A stretch of DNA of 64,000 nucleotides from Echinarachnius parma (Eukaryota; Echinodermata; Echinoidea; Clypeasteroida; Echinarachniidae). Both the position numbers and the translations under genes were made by a program. Positions 1 through 12,560 of the stretch are shown here, one piece after another. A model generated the notes under the pieces. That model saw nothing but the letters and a program-made list of their open reading frames with translations, was not told the DNA's origin and searched no databases. How positions within the stretch are numbered: the stretch's first letter is position 1; each line of letters starts with the position of its first letter. The stretch lies in assembly GCA_037951105.1 (NCBI GenBank), contig JBAMJV010007975.1, positions 62,001 through 126,000 of the forward strand. The letters run 5' to 3'.

Positions 1-672
1 TATTTTCATGCAGGCAAGCGTGAAAAGTAGCCCCCAAAAAATAAATATTGATTTTTTTTTCCCCCTACGTAGATCTGTAAGTGATTTCTTTTGTTCAGGG
101 GAGGGGGGAGGGGGGTGATTAATCCCGGAAGGTGTCACTTCATATTGGCTGTGTGTATGTATGATCAATCACAATTTCGCCAAACAAAAATGGGGCCAAT
201 TTTCGGATGTGTTCGCGAACAAACAACTTCATGGAAATGGAATAACAGGGTGTATTTTGTATGAAAATGTTCGCAGAGATGAGAAAAGAGGGTACACATT
301 TCATTAAAATTTTTGCCGAATGTAAAAAATAGGGAACCTTTTCGTCAAGGTCCACAGATTTTATTTTGAAGATTTTAAAAGGCATTCTCACTCGAAAGGC
401 AGAAATTAGGATAATTTTTGTATGCCAATTGGTACCCATTTTTGTGTTAAAAAGGAGGTATAATTTGCTGAAAATATACTCGAAACGCCGCAAATAAGGA
501 GGTCATTTTTATAACCTCAACGATCATGTGTTTAACACCTTTGAATATCAAGTGACACCATCGGGTGATTAAGTCATTCATGATTCATCCCTTCTAAACA
601 GAAAAAAATGCCGCAGATGGATCTGCACAAGTGCCAAGCACACAGAGAGAGAGAGTGGATACATGTACTTAC
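1..672. other. Left edge, no gene recognised
   Basis: AT-rich sequence with a short G-rich run near 100-117. The open frames here are short, low in complexity and resemble no family I know. The last ~100 bases lead into the possible exon at 673-732. Confidence 0.4.
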
Positions 673-732
673 ATTTGATATATTTGTGAGTTGAATCTCT
701 AGAATTGGTCTCCTCGCAGCCTCCGGTAAATT
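673..732 (-). CDS. Possible 60-bp internal exon, gene unknown
   Basis: On the minus strand a long pyrimidine tract and AATCCAG acceptor precede a 60-bp open segment that ends at a consensus GTAAGT donor. Two frames are open through it. One gives a 20-residue peptide beginning NLPEAARRP; the other begins FTGGCEETN. It is on the same strand as the PLEKHA1/2-like exon at 10 kb and could be a downstream exon of that gene, but I cannot match it to the TAPP family. It could also be chance splice signals in intron or intergenic DNA. Confidence 0.3.
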
Positions 733-802
733 CTGGATTAAAAAGAAAAGTGAAGAAAAGTTTGAATTAATTAGTTGCGCACAATTAATAGACAATCTAT
801 GA

Positions 803-1650
803 ATGATCTTATAATCGTCGGTTGAGAAGTGCGCTAAGTCCTCACGCACATGCCGAATGTCATTCCGAGATAATCGCGTTTAAAGTTGTTGCCTTTTTAA
901 AAGTCAAAATTAACAGCTTTGTCTGATTTATTAATTCTTTTTTAAAAGACAGTATGGAGAATGTATTATTTTCTTACATCTATAAAAAAACTGGGACATA
1001 ATATACTTAAGTTTGTTTGTTTAGAGCTAGTTGAAATCTTAGCACCCTTATCATTTTAAGCATGTTGCGTGTATATGAATATATATATATGAGTAGGGCG
1101 TTGAGTACTAAAAATCGAGATATCCTTGAGTAGCTGCATAATTTTAATGATCTGAACATTGTAAAAGATGTATTTTAACATTGTAGACACAATCAAATAC
1201 AACTCCGAAGAAATCGTTATTTTCTTAAACGATTTTAGTACAGTTTTATTACTTAACGCCTACAGTTCGTATCCTTTCTACGCAACTGTTTTACAAATCA
1301 CGCGCTTTTGCGGATTTTTATAAAAGTGATAAGGGCGCTAAGTCTCCGCGCGCACCGGACCGGTTCAAACCGTTTTCGCTTATCGAGCAAACATGCGAGC
1401 TGCGCCTGCCTTGCGCATGCGCTCAGGCACCGAGCGCGCTTAACGCCCTTCTCATTCTCAACAAAATCACCGAGAGTCGTTAACGCCCTTTGATTATTGG
1501 TCTATATCTCAGTAATTAAAACAAATTATCATTTGAAGATTTGGTACAGGACATTGTAAGCTACAATATGGTATACATAACTTAATTTCTGAAATGTCAC
1601 TAAAAAATTCCACTTAACGCCCTTATCTTTCTCAACCGACGATATGATCA
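803..1650. repeat. Foldback/MITE-like element with inverted ends
   Basis: The left end (ATCGTCGGTTGAGAA, about 813) and the right end (TCTCAACCGACGAT, about 1630) are inverted. Inside, the motif CTTAACGCCCTT or its complement GGGCGCTAAG recurs several times (near 830, 1330, 1255, 1440, 1478 and 1614). No transposase frame is seen. Boundaries are approximate and no target duplication was resolved. Confidence 0.5.
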
Positions 1651-1765
1651 TATTTATAAGCACTTGACAAGATATCAAGTTTCTATTAATTGCAGAAAAA
1701 TGGGGGGATTTTAATAGCTCTACTTATAAAATTGTCTAAAATAACTGGGTCAAGTAGATTCTTGC

Positions 1766-4700
1766 AATCTAACTCAGAGGGTTTAGGAACCAAAAGCTAG
1801 AGGGTTAAGGAACCAAAAGCTAGAGGGTTAACAAACCAAAAGCTAGAGGGTTAACAAACCAAAAGCTAGAGGGTTAACAAACCAAAAGCTTGAGGGGTAA
1901 CAAACCTAAAGCTAGAGGGTTAACAAACCAAAAGCTAGAGGGTTAACAAACCAAAAGATAGAGAGTTAACAAACCTAAAGCTAGAGGGTTAACATACCAA
2001 AAGCTAGAGGGTTAACAAACCAAAAGCTTGAGGGTTAACAAACCAAAAGCTAGAGGGCTAAACAAACCTAAAGCTAGAGGGTTAACAAACCAAAAGCTAG
2101 AAGGTTAAGGAACCAAAAGCTAGAGGGTTAACAAACCAAAAGCTAGAGGGTTAACATACCAAAAGCTAGAGGGTTAACAAACCAAAAGCTAGAGGGTTAA
2201 TAAACCAAAAGCTAAAGTGTTAACAAACCAAAAGCTAGAGGGTTAACAAACCAAAAGCTGGAGGGTTAACAAACCAAAAGCTAGAGGGTTAACAAACCAA
2301 AAGCTAGAGGGTTAACAAACCTAAAGCTAGAGGGTTAATAAACCTAAAGCTAGAGGGTTAATAAACCAAAAGCTAAAGTGTTAACAAACCAAAAGCTAGA
2401 GGGTTAACAAACCTAAAGCTAGAGGGTTAACAAACCAAAAGATAGAGAGTTAACAAACCTAAAGCTAGAGGGTTAACAAACAAAAAGCTAGAGGGTTAAC
2501 AAACCAAAAGCTAGAGGGTTAACAAACCAAAAGCTAGAGGGTTAACAAACCAAAAGCTAGAGGGTTAACAAACCAAAAGCTAGAGGGTTAATAAACCAAA
2601 AGCTAAAGTGTTAACAAACCAAAAGCTAGAGGGTTAACAAACCAAAAGCTGGAGGGTTAACAAACCAAAAGCTAGAGGGTTAACAAACCAAAAGCTAGAG
2701 GGTTAACAAACCTAAAGCTAGAGGGTTAACAAACAAAAAGCTAGAGGGTTAACAAACCAAAAGATAGAGAGTTAACAAACCTAAAGCTAGAGGGTTAACA
2801 TACCAAAAGCTTGAGGGTTAACAAACCAAAAGCTAGAGGGTTAAACAAACCTAAAGCTAGAGGGTTAACAAACCAAAAGCTAGAAGGTTAAGGAACCAAA
2901 AGCTAGAGGGTTAACAAACCAAAAGCTAGAGGGTTAACATACCAAAAGCTAGAGGGTTAACAAACCAAAAGCTAGAGGGTTAATAAACCAAAAGCTAAAG
3001 TGTTAACAAACCAAAAGCTAGAGGGTTAACAAACCAAAAGCTGGAGGGTTAACAAACCAAAAGCTAGAGGGTTAACAAACCAAAAGCTAGAGGGTTAACA
3101 AACCTAAAGCTAGAGGGTTAATAAACCAAAAGCTAAAGTGTTAACAAACCAAAAGCTAGAGGGTTAACAAACCAAAAGCTGGAGGGTTAACAAACCAAAA
3201 GCTAGAGGGTTAACAAACCAAAAGCTAGAGGGTTAACAAACCTAAAGCTAGAGGGTTAACAAACAAAAAGCTAGGGGGTTAACAAACAAAAAGCTGGAGG
3301 GCTAACAAACCAAACGCTAGAGGGTTAACAAACTAAAAACTAGAGGGTTAACGAACCTAAAGCTAGAGGGTTAACAAACCAAAAGCTAGAGGGTTAACAA
3401 ACCAAAAGATAGAGAGTTAACAAACCTAAAGCTAGAGGGTTAACATACCAAAAGCTAGAGGGTTAACAAACCAAAAGATTGAGGGTTAACAAACCAAAAG
3501 CTAGAGGGTTAACAAACCTAAAGCTAGAGGGTTAACAAACCAAAAGCTAGAAGGTTAAGGAACCAAAAGCTAGAGGGTTAACAAACCTAAAGCTAGAGGG
3601 TTAACAAACCAAAAGCTGGAGGGTTAACAAACCAAACGCTAGAGGGTTAACAAACTAAAAACTAGAGGGTTAACGAACCTAAAGCTAGAGGGTTAACAAA
3701 CCAAAAGCTAGAGGGTTAACAAACCAAAAGATAGAGAGTTAACAAACCTAAAGCTAGAGGGTTAACATACCAAAAGCTTGAGGGTTAACAAACCAAAAGC
3801 TAGAGGGTTAAACAAACCTAAAGCTAGAGGGTTAACAAACCAAAAGCTAGAAGGTTAAGGAACCAAAAGCTAGAGGGTTAACAAACCAAAAGCTAGAAGG
3901 TTAAGGAACCAAAAGCTAGAGGGTTAACAAACCAAAAGCTAGAGGGTTAACATACCAAAAGCTAGAGGGTTAACAAACCAAAAGCTAGAGGGTTAATAAA
4001 CCAAAAGCTAAAGTGTTAACAAACCAAAAGCTAGAGGGTTAACAAACCAAAAGCTGGAGGGTTAACAAACCAAAAGCTAGAGGGTTAACAAACCAAAAGC
4101 TAGAGGGTTAACAAACCTAAAGCTAGAGGGTTAATAAACCAAAAGCTAAAGTGTTAACAAACCAAAAGCTAGAGGGTTAACAAACCAAAAGCTGGAGGGT
4201 TAACAAACCAAAAGCTAGAGGGTTAACAAACCAAAAGCTAGAGGGTTAACAAACCTAAAGCTAGAGGGTTAACAAACAAAAAGCTAGAGGGTTAACAAAC
4301 AAAAAGCTGGAGGGCTAACAAACCAAACGCTAGAGGGTTAACAAACTAAAAACTAGAGGGTTAACGAACCTAAAGCTAGAGGGTTAACAAACCAAAAGCT
4401 AGAGGGTTAACAAACCAAAAGATAGAGAGTTAACAAACCTAAAGCTAGAGGGTTAACATACCAAAAGCTAGAGGGTTAACAAACCAAAAGATTGAGGGTT
4501 AACAAACCAAAAGCTAGAGGGTTAACAAACCTAAAGCTAGAGGGTTAACAAACCAAAAGCTAGAAGGTTAAGGAACCAAAAGCTAGAGGGTTAACAAACC
4601 TAAAGCTAGCGGGTTAACAAACAAAAAGCTAGAGGGTTAACAAACCAAAAGCTAGAGGGTTAACAAACCAAAAGCTAGAGTGTTAACAAACCAAAAGCTG

Positions 4701-4955
4701 GAGGGTTAACAAACCAAAAGCTAGAGGGTTAACGAACCAAAAGCTAGAGGGTTAACAAACCAAAAGCTAGAGAGTTAACGAACCAAAAGCTAGAGGGTTA
4801 ACGAACCAAAAGCCAGAGGATTAACAAACCAAAAGCTAGAGGGTTAACAAACCAAAAGCTAGAGGGTTAACAAACCAAAAGCTAGAGGGTTAACGAACCA
4901 AAAGCTAGAGGGTTAACGAACCAAAAGCTAGAGGGTGAACAAACCAAAAGCTGGA
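1766..4955. repeat. 23-bp minisatellite, about 138 copies
   Basis: Head-to-tail copies of a 23-bp unit, consensus CCAAAAGCTAGAGGGTTAAC plus AAA, fill about 3.2 kb. Variant units (AAGGAACC, GCTAAAGTG, GCTGGAGGG, GATAGAGAG, AACTAGAGGG, AACATACC) recur in the same order at a larger spacing. For example, the AAGGTTAAGGAACC variant at about 2881 and 3547 recurs at about 3894 and 4560, and the GCTAAAGTG variant at about 2983 and 3120 recurs at about 3997 and 4135. The higher-order period is therefore about 1014 bp (44 units). Units near the right end diverge. No long open frame crosses it. Confidence 0.97.
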
Positions 4956-5032
4956 GGATCGAGAGGTCAGACAGATGGGTGATCCCTTAACCTTGGAGAC
5001 ACTGATCAAATCAATCAAATCGGTCAATCAGT

Positions 5033-5395
5033 TCCAAATTTGTCGTGATCGATAAGAACCAAGTTCTTATTTTAGACTCAAACTGACTTTGTGGATTAAT
5101 GAATGTTGAATTCTGATCCTAAACAATTTTTCAGGCAGATCCACTGTCGAGTCCCCTTGGCCAATTTTAACAGACACATCTCTTGGTATAGTCAAACCTG
5201 TCTTCGTGGCCACCTGTCTATAGCAGTCAACCTGCCCATAGTGGCCACCAAAAGCTAACCCATAGAGAGGAAAACAATATTATGAAACCTGTCCTATAGA
5301 GGTCACCTGTCTGTAGTGACAATTTTGGGGAAAAAGTATCAAGTTAATGGATAAAATAAGAACTTGCTTCTTATCGATCACGACAAATTTGGAAC
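5033..5395. mobile_element. MITE-like inverted repeat, CCTGTCTATAG family
   Basis: The ends are inverted copies of each other: CAAATTTGTCGTGATCGATA near 5036 and TATCGATCACGACAAATTTG near 5373. The interior carries several CCTGTCTATAG/GTGGCCAC motifs that recur at 46308-46488, 57785-57935 and, decayed, at 38693-38900. No coding capacity; non-autonomous DNA transposon by inference. Confidence 0.6.
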
Positions 5396-6180
5396 TCCAA
5401 TATATGTGTTCACATTTTGTACAATTTTGATTGTACAAGTTTCTGTGCTCTAGTGATCTAGTATCACTAATTGTTAAAGTGATCCATTAACTTGATACTT
5501 TTTCCCAAAAGTGATATTTGAGACTTCAAACATGGTCAATATCATTGTAAGATTCTTGAGAATGATATGTGAGATTTTTATCGAAAAGAAATAATGTTTA
5601 CATAGTTAAAAAAAAGGAAATTTATGTTGGATTTCTCCTGATCGTCCTCAAGAAGCATCCAAATTTGAATACTAGGGAGACATTTGAGCAATCAGAACCA
5701 ATTTCATTATTCTTTTACCATTAGCCAAACAACAAGGTACAAGAGAAGTGTGAAAGTTTCAAGTGATTTTTGTTGAATTTTGGCAAATTTAATGAATCAC
5801 TTTAACTCTTGTTGATGATGCATGATAAAGTATTTATTCATGCTTGCATTGTGGTTGCAGATTATTTTGAATTCTTACATTTTGCAAAATGTGCAAACAA
5901 GGAAATAAACTAATGTACAACAATATTTTTAAGCAGAGTGAGAACTTATTTTGTAGTGCATTTTACCTATTCTATTAATTCTATAGAGCTATTTAAAGCA
6001 ACAACCAATTTTTGAGGGGGAAGTCATAGTAATAACACAATTCATGAATCCATTACTGACCGAAAAGGGGAATCTTTACAAACTAGGATGGACACCAGTG
6101 CACTACTGAGTATGGTTTAAACTAGTGCAGAGTCAAAACGTTTACTAAACATTTAAATGACCTACAGTTACGTGTTGAAT
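5396..6180. other. Intergenic DNA, nothing recognised
   Basis: AT-rich sequence with no open frame of note, no tandem structure and no recognisable exon. Probably intergenic or intronic to the PLEKHA-like gene. Confidence 0.4.
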
Positions 6181-6184
6181 ATAT

Positions 6185-6365
6185 ACATGTATGACCGGCT
6201 ATAGCAAGACCCTGCACTTGTGGGTAATGCATGTTTTGATTGACCGATTTGTTAGAACAAAGCATCAAATGAAAGCTTCTGATGAGGCCTTTGTAATGGT
6301 ATGAAAATCTACATTTTGATTTTTACAGACAACTGCAGGGTTTTGCTATATCCGGTCACATATAT
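6185..6365. mobile_element. MITE, ACCGGCTATAGC family (short copy)
   Basis: Terminal inverted repeat ATGACCGGCTATAGCAAGAC on the left and GTTTTGCTATATCCGGTCAC on the right. Longer copies lie at 28531-28787 and 56186-56452. This copy is internally deleted. No coding capacity. Confidence 0.7.
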
Positions 6366-6747
6366 AAATTTTTCAACATTTTGTTTAATACCGGTATATA
6401 AATATTTAAAGATGGGACTGAATTGCAGAATTACCAACAGATTGTTTTTCGAGTTTGTCTTATAATTTTTGTAATTTTTAAATATAATATTTAGTAATGT
6501 TCAGTATATCAGGAATCTCATGTATTCTTGAGAGAAAGCTACCTTCATCATACAACTCTGAAATATCTAATTTGGGAAATTGGTCACCATCATGACTTAA
6601 TATCGGGCACATTCACAAATATGTTCAGGATAAGAATCAACCTGCTTTTATTTATGGTAACATATCATAGAGAGAAATCCTTCAACTCTAAAAAAGACTT
6701 TTAAAACCAGTTCCCTTCTAGATTCTGAAATCCCCAGTTAGAGTTAA

Positions 6748-7283
6748 AGGGGTAGTACAGTTTTGGTAAGGCTGAACTTTAGTAACCAAACCTGGACAGT
6801 AACATTATAAACTAATAGTTATAACTCCACCATGCTCGAAATGTATACAAAATTACAAACGACTAAGTAAAAAGCCCGTTATCATTCAAAAAGAGCCATT
6901 AAAACACAAGAGGGCGCTTTCTAAAAAGGCATTGGTTTCAACCATTTTTCATACAAATTTATGCATGTGATGTTTTATTGAAATAATGATTAAATAGAGA
7001 GATCATCAACAACTATTTTTAAAATGTTTTTGAAAATTTTTGAAAAAGTGCAAGCATTTTTTCAATTTTTTGAAAAAAATCGTCTAATTATTTGGGCCGC
7101 AAATAATTATAAGATCAGATATATTTATTGATATTTCAGCCGTTTCTGGGTCGATTTTGACAAAATAAAGTTTATTCTGCCATTAAAATTGCATGTTCTC
7201 TTAAACTCGACACTCGGTTTTTCATAACCTCACAAAAAAATTGTGATGTGCAGCGCCCTCTCTACCAAAAGTGAACTACCCCT
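6748..7283. mobile_element. TTAA-flanked MITE, AGGGGTAGT family
   Basis: The element begins AGGGGTAGTACAG, ends ACTACCCCT, and has TTAA on each side (6744-6747 and 7284-7287). Its neighbours at 16436 and 42884 share the interior phrase about 25-45 bases in (TTTAGTAACCAAA). No transposase. The TTAA target and AGGG terminus fit a Kolobok- or piggyBac-mobilised non-autonomous element. Confidence 0.8.
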
Positions 7284-8060
7284 TTAAAGAAGCTAGGAGC
7301 CAAAAGGTTCCCCCCTAGGCAAGGCAAGGGGTAAAAACAAATTCCACCAGATTTCGTGACTTTGTATTAAGAATATATACACAGATGGAATCGGTGCACT
7401 AACGGCACAGATCGCTGCCCTCACGTCCTCGTGAATGGGAAACATTTCACCACGCCCACACATGTGTGTATGAGTCACATCCAATGTGCACATCACAGGT
7501 TATCCCCTTGGGCTATTAAAGCGATCTGGATACTAACTTCGTAAGATTTGTCCAAAAGTGATAGTTATCCGATCGTATCATGATATCATCGTAAGACCCT
7601 TGCTAATAATGTGTGAAAGTTGTAGCTCTAAATGTATGTAGAACATATTATTGTAGAAACATAACACTGTTTATTTTATAGTGAAAAGTGAACACTGATT
7701 TCAGATTGTATCTAGATCGTTTGCGTAAAGTATCTAAATTTGGATACTATGAACGATCGAAGTATCGAAATTCAAATACTTTTGTCTACCATCGCAAAGC
7801 CCCCCAGAACGGTTAAATTTTTAATTTTGAATATCTCCATAATTAGGGACACATTCGAAAAATGAAAACCCATGTCATTCTTCTACATGTGTCAGTCTTG
7901 TGTGTTTTTCAAGTTTCAGCATTACTATGCTACTTGCTCCAGTCTTGTACACATCACACACTATTTAAGTATTTCTATGGCGTTACCCTACCATTATCAT
8001 TACCATTTTTTAAAATTATGATTGCAATAATCATTATACACATTACATACTACCACTTAA

Positions 8061-9041
8061 AGGGACAGATCCTCTTTTGCAAGCCAAATTTCAAAAGTTG
8101 CGAGGTTATTGTCTTATATGAAAGAAAATGTCATTTAATAGCATGCCTGAAAAAATTAGGGCTTGAAATCTCTTTTTCGTGGAGTTATAGACCTAAAACT
8201 AATAAACCGTCGTCCAACAAACAATTGTGCATTATACGTATATTCACCCAGTGAGGAAGTTCGTACAGGGATTCCAAGAAGTACCACAATGCTATGCGTG
8301 ACCCCTACGTGACTCGCGCTAGCTACGTGACCTGCACACATTCTTTTTCCAACAAAATGATACCATGGTCATTGATTTTGGGTAAGGCGTTTAGATCCTA
8401 GCGCCATTTTTCTGAGGCAATGTCGTTTCCTAAATTTGCTACTTTTCGTCTCCAGCGATCCTCTGAACTCTGAACACATTCTCGCTCCACAGCCTCCCAT
8501 AGAATTAGTTGTACAGAACCTCTACCTTTGATAAGGAAGACAATGCGAGCCATACCGTTCGGGGTACTCGATTACGCAACATTGTCTTCCTTATCAAAGG
8601 GAGAGCAGTCATGCAAGTCGTCTGTACAACTAATTCTATGGGAGGCCTTTGGGCGAAAATGCCTCAGTATTCCGAGGATCGCTAGAGACGAAAAAGTAGC
8701 AAATTTAGGAAACGACATTGCCTCAGAAAAATGGCCCTAGGATCCAAACGCCTTACCCAAAATCAATGCTTATGGTATCATTTTGTTGGAAAAAGAATGT
8801 TCTACCCAGTCAAATAAAAAACAATGACATTTGATCGATGGTGTTGATGAATTTAACGATCATAGGTGTTGCATTCTTTCTGAGACACCCTGTATAGTCT
8901 GATGGAGGGACGCATTCGTTTTTCATTCATAGAATCCAAATTATAGGGCTGTTCGATCTGATTTTTTTTGTGTGTGTTTCAATCATCCCCATCCGTCAAC
9001 TGGAAACTGTTCAGACGTTTTGTCAAAGAGGAACTGTCCCT
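8061..9041. mobile_element. TTAA-flanked MITE, AGGGACAG family, with nested palindrome
   Basis: Begins AGGGACAGATCCTCTTT and ends AAAGAGGAACTGTCCCT, flanked by TTAA at 8057-8060 and 9042-9045. A diverged fragment sharing the GCAAGCC to TTTTTCGTGG stretch lies at about 21530-21650. A separate palindrome is nested inside. No transposase frame. Confidence 0.8.
8337..8800. repeat. Large palindrome, arms about 200 bp
   Basis: The left arm starts ACATTCTTTTTCCAACAAAA and the right arm ends in its reverse complement. The match continues through GGTAAGGCGTTT, GGCAATGTCGTTTCC and AGAATTAGTTGTACA to a loop of a few tens of bases near 8560. It sits inside the AGGGACAG element, so it is probably a later foldback insertion. 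The open frame at 8528-8740 is an accident of the palindrome. Confidence 0.85.
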
Positions 9042-9354
9042 TTAATGGGGTAACATTTAAAGGGGTACACCTGTTAAATGGGTAAACTATACCTTTCAAA
9101 AGCCTTCCCAATTAAGCGGAGACCACTGTAATAAGTTCTGTATTATTATCTTTGTAACTATGTCCAGTAGTATCTTATTCAACAACTCTAACTACACTCT
9201 ATTTGTATTATGGTTGCTTATGGCTGGTATGCTTCCTGTGGAGTTGAGAAGGTGCACTAAATAATTGTGCGGATTTGAAACGTGCCCAGATGAGCAGGGA
9301 TAATAATGATAATTGTACGCACTGAGTGTCTGCTGACAGATATGCGTACATTAT

Positions 9355-9660
9355 AAATGTAGAAGTAGTAGAAGAAGAAGAAGAAGAAGTAGAAGTAGAA
9401 GTAGAAATAGTCGTAGTCGTAGTCATAGTAGTAGTAGTAGTAGACTAGTAGTAGTCAAGTATAGCAGCATAGTGACAGCAGCAGAAGCAGCAGCAGCAGC
9501 AGTAGTAGTAGCAGTAGAAGTTAGCCACATGCCGCCCCCCCCCCCCCCCCAAAAAAAAAAAAAAAATAAATAAATAAATAAAAAATAAATAATAATAATA
9601 ATAAAATAAATAAATAAATAATAAATAAATAAAATAAAATTAATTAATTAATTAATAATT
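9355..9660. repeat. Trinucleotide and homopolymer tracts
   Basis: A run of AGTAGT/GAAGAAG/AGCAGC triplets (9355-9520) is followed by a C tract, an A tract and ATAA repeats (9535-9660). The serine/threonine-rich frame across it is a translation of the microsatellite. Confidence 0.9.
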
Positions 9661-9993
9661 AAATGTTTTTAAATAAATAATAATATTAATAATAATTTGC
9701 CCAAAACAATCAAAAACATAAGGGGGACATTTCTGGAGGAAAGAAAATAGATAAGTAAATAAGGCATGACCCCCCCCCCCCCCCCCCCTCCAATTAGTCC
9801 AACCACACTACCTACACCACTGGTAGTAGTATTAGTAGCATCTTGTAAAAGATGGAATTGGCGTTTATACAACTCCTAGTATAGTATTAGTACTAGCATC
9901 TTGTAAAAGATGGAATTGGCGCATTATACAAATCCTAACCCTACTATTATTTTAATTATTATAATTAATTATAATCATTATCATTATTATTAC

Positions 9994-10142
9994 CATGGGG
10001 TTGTCCATGTAGCAGAGGATGCCCCCGTCCTCCTGGGAGATAACGAAGTAGCGTCTGAAGAACCGCCCGCTCTCCTCGTCCTGCTCAAAGTTCATGAAGC
10101 CGCATATCCTGCCCTGGACGTCGAGGTACGGCATAGTGCCGC
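9994..10142 (-). CDS. PLEKHA1/2: PLEKHA1/2 (TAPP)-like adaptor, first coding exon
   Basis: A minus-strand exon with a GTTGCTAG acceptor, start codon at 10134-10132 and a donor after ATG at 9994; 47 codons, phase 0. The peptide opens MPYLDVQGRICGF, continues with FFRRYF and ends in CYMDNPM. This closely follows the known N-terminus of TAPP1/TAPP2 (MPYVDRQNRICGF, KFLRRYF, YMDNP), the first strands of the N-terminal PH domain. TAPP proteins are cytosolic adaptors; their C-terminal PH domain binds PI(3,4)P2. Later exons should lie at lower coordinates, but I cannot identify them, so they may sit left of the window behind a long intron. Head to head with the esterase gene. Confidence 0.85.
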
Positions 10143-12469
10143 CTAGCAACAAGAAGAGGGGGATGGGGGGGGGGGGGGGAGCAGAGAAGAACAGAATATA
10201 TCAATAATAATTATGGTACATAATTTGTATTTTTGTTAAAAGGGGGATAAATACAATCTTACAGTGAGCAATCACTAACTAAGTACAAGCCATTGTGGGC
10301 CTTCCTTAGGAACTCTGGCAGGGGGGGGGGGGGGGGGAGCCCCCCAAAGCTTTTGGTTATTGAGCTATTCACACCCCCAAATTGGCCCAAAATCAAAACT
10401 GCCGGCTCACAAGCAAAACAAACCAAAAAAAGACTGAAGGGGGAGGGTGGGGGCTCAAGCCCATGAGACCCCCCCCCCCCCCCCTCCCCCCAATCCTTGC
10501 TTTGCCTCACTTGGTGTTTTTAAATGAATTGTGGAAATAAATAAAGTAAAATTCAATAATTGATAAATTGTTAACAAAATAGGGAATGTATACAATCTCA
10601 TGGAAAATCACTAGGTCTATTTTTTTTTGCATTAATTGGATTGTATGAAGTGAAAACAACCACATACTGTAAGAAGCCAACTATATATTCATTGAATATG
10701 TATTGAATGCCAGTTGAAAATTAAATTAAAGCATTTATATGGGAAGAGGTGCACTTTGATAAGGTCAACAATTTGACAGTTGGAAAAGAAAGGGTAGTTC
10801 ATTTTGATATGATAGTATAATTAAGTTAAATATAAATATATTATGCAGGCACCTAGAAGTTAATTACCTCTAGAGTGAAATAAATGAAGAAAACTAATGA
10901 CGGGACCATACATGGGTGTGTTAGTTGGTATACTGTACGTTCACACGCATGCCTTTCCAGTACTTAGCGTAGCTTGATATTACTGATTGGGGGGAGGGGG
11001 TATAATACCACTTATTCCATGGGAAGCATACATTATGCAGTAAGCCCCTTGACTTGCAGGGTTGGGGGTGAGGGGGGTATATTGTTTATTACTGGGGGTA
11101 CATATAGCTCCACCACTAAACCTACAAAATATTTATAAACACAAATTGATCATGTTTATTTATTAGTTGATTTCCATCTTATTTACTAAATGTTTAAATT
11201 AAATAATCAAAACATAATTTACATGAAGAGTGATGCATCACCACACATACTAACTACAAACGTAATACCAAGATACGCCGTGGGCACATATACATGTATG
11301 TTGGAAGAGAATGCCAAATTTCATGAACCTTGCAGGTGTATTTAAATTAGATATTTTTATTTTTTCTTTGTCATTAAATTTACAATGTAAACAAAGCTCC
11401 TTTTATAACAGGTTTAACACATGATAACACGGTACTAAACTTTAGTTGTTTACATACACAACCGTACTCAGTACTCATGCACACAACAGAACAAATCATT
11501 ACACCAATTAATATCATTAAAGAGTGAACTCTTAATCTAGTAGTTAGTAGACTGCACTGTCTAGACATTATTACCACATCTACTAAAGTATATGGTCCAG
11601 TCAGCAGGACCATTTACTCGCAATTTACGTTAATATGCTGTTGCCAAGCATACGGTCCATTTTTACATTGAACTATTGCGCAATATCCAATTTCTGTTCA
11701 ACAGTTGAACGCCGTGTTTTAGGAAGCCTTGCTACGGAAAACAGACTGGAAATAATCATTTTTTTCTACATTTTGCAGTCTAATTATTATCAAATTATAT
11801 GAATTGCGGATCACATAAACAAAAGGTTTTTTTGCATTTGCTGGTAAATGGAGGGAGTAATATTGGCCAGCAAAAATATTTTTGTGTTCGATAGTGCAGC
11901 AAACGGGAGAGGTGTAGCTCCGCACAACACTATTGTAATGTAGCTATATGTGTGTTTATTACCAAGTCCTACTTATTCTAGAACTGCATACATTGATCAG
12001 ATATATTTATACCACTTACCAGACCTGTCCATGAATTTAGAGACACGACATAAATCACATAATTTACCACCTGTGTCTCAGTGTTAACCTAACCAGGCGC
12101 CGTGCTTCGCACGTACACCACTGATTATTTATAACTTTACACCTGTGCTGTGGCAGACTGTGACAGAGAAAAATGGCCTCAACAGTGTATCAAAGTTTAA
12201 ATGAGTCACGCCTCAAAACACGACGACTATAAATATCATAATGAATTTATAGTATAACAAATTGCAATCGCAAATGATTGCAATCAACGTACACCACAGT
12301 ATGCTCACAAACATCAAACCAGAGCAATTAAGCAATAGTATACTTACGAGAGTCGATGAGTTGACTTCGATCACTCTCAGCTCACGACACTTAACTTCTA
12401 AATCTAATTAACATTAATTACTTATTTCACATAAATGAATGCTTTTAGTAAAAGTACAAGGAGTATTAC
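10143..12469. other. Probable first intron/upstream DNA of the PLEKHA-like gene
   Basis: Contains several G or C homopolymer tracts (10166-10180, 10321-10337, 10471-10484) and otherwise unremarkable AT-rich DNA. If the 5'UTR exon at 12470 is real, this is intron 1. Confidence 0.35.
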
Positions 12470-12560
12470 CTGGATGGACTGCCGATCTCCCCGAACCAAA
12501 CGTTTGGAAGTGCGATTCCGTCAGAAACAGGGTGTAAATTCGGCTTTTCTACAAGGAAAT
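12470..12560 (-). other. Possible 5'UTR exon of the PLEKHA-like gene
   Basis: On the minus strand the sequence ending GTCCATCCAG at 12470 is followed by a GTAATA donor, in a locally less AT-rich segment. There is no in-frame start. Its position between the coding exon at 10.1 kb and the divergent esterase start at 13.7 kb suits a leader exon. The upstream edge is a guess. Confidence 0.3.

Noticed and set aside
1766..4955. Interstitial telomere, because units contain GGGTTAAC
   Set aside because: The unit is a fixed 23-mer and lacks TTAGGG runs; the resemblance is six bases.
1766..4955. CRISPR array
   Set aside because: Units abut with no unique spacers, and the genome is eukaryotic.
7293..7496. 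67-codon minus-strand frame as another PLEKHA exon
   Set aside because: No PH-domain motif, and it begins and ends at no splice consensus that I can defend.
8528..8740. 70-codon plus-strand frame
   Set aside because: Lies wholly in the arm and loop of a palindrome inside a MITE; no protein similarity recognised.
9208..9426. Ser/Thr-rich minus-strand frame
   Set aside because: Translation of a trinucleotide microsatellite.
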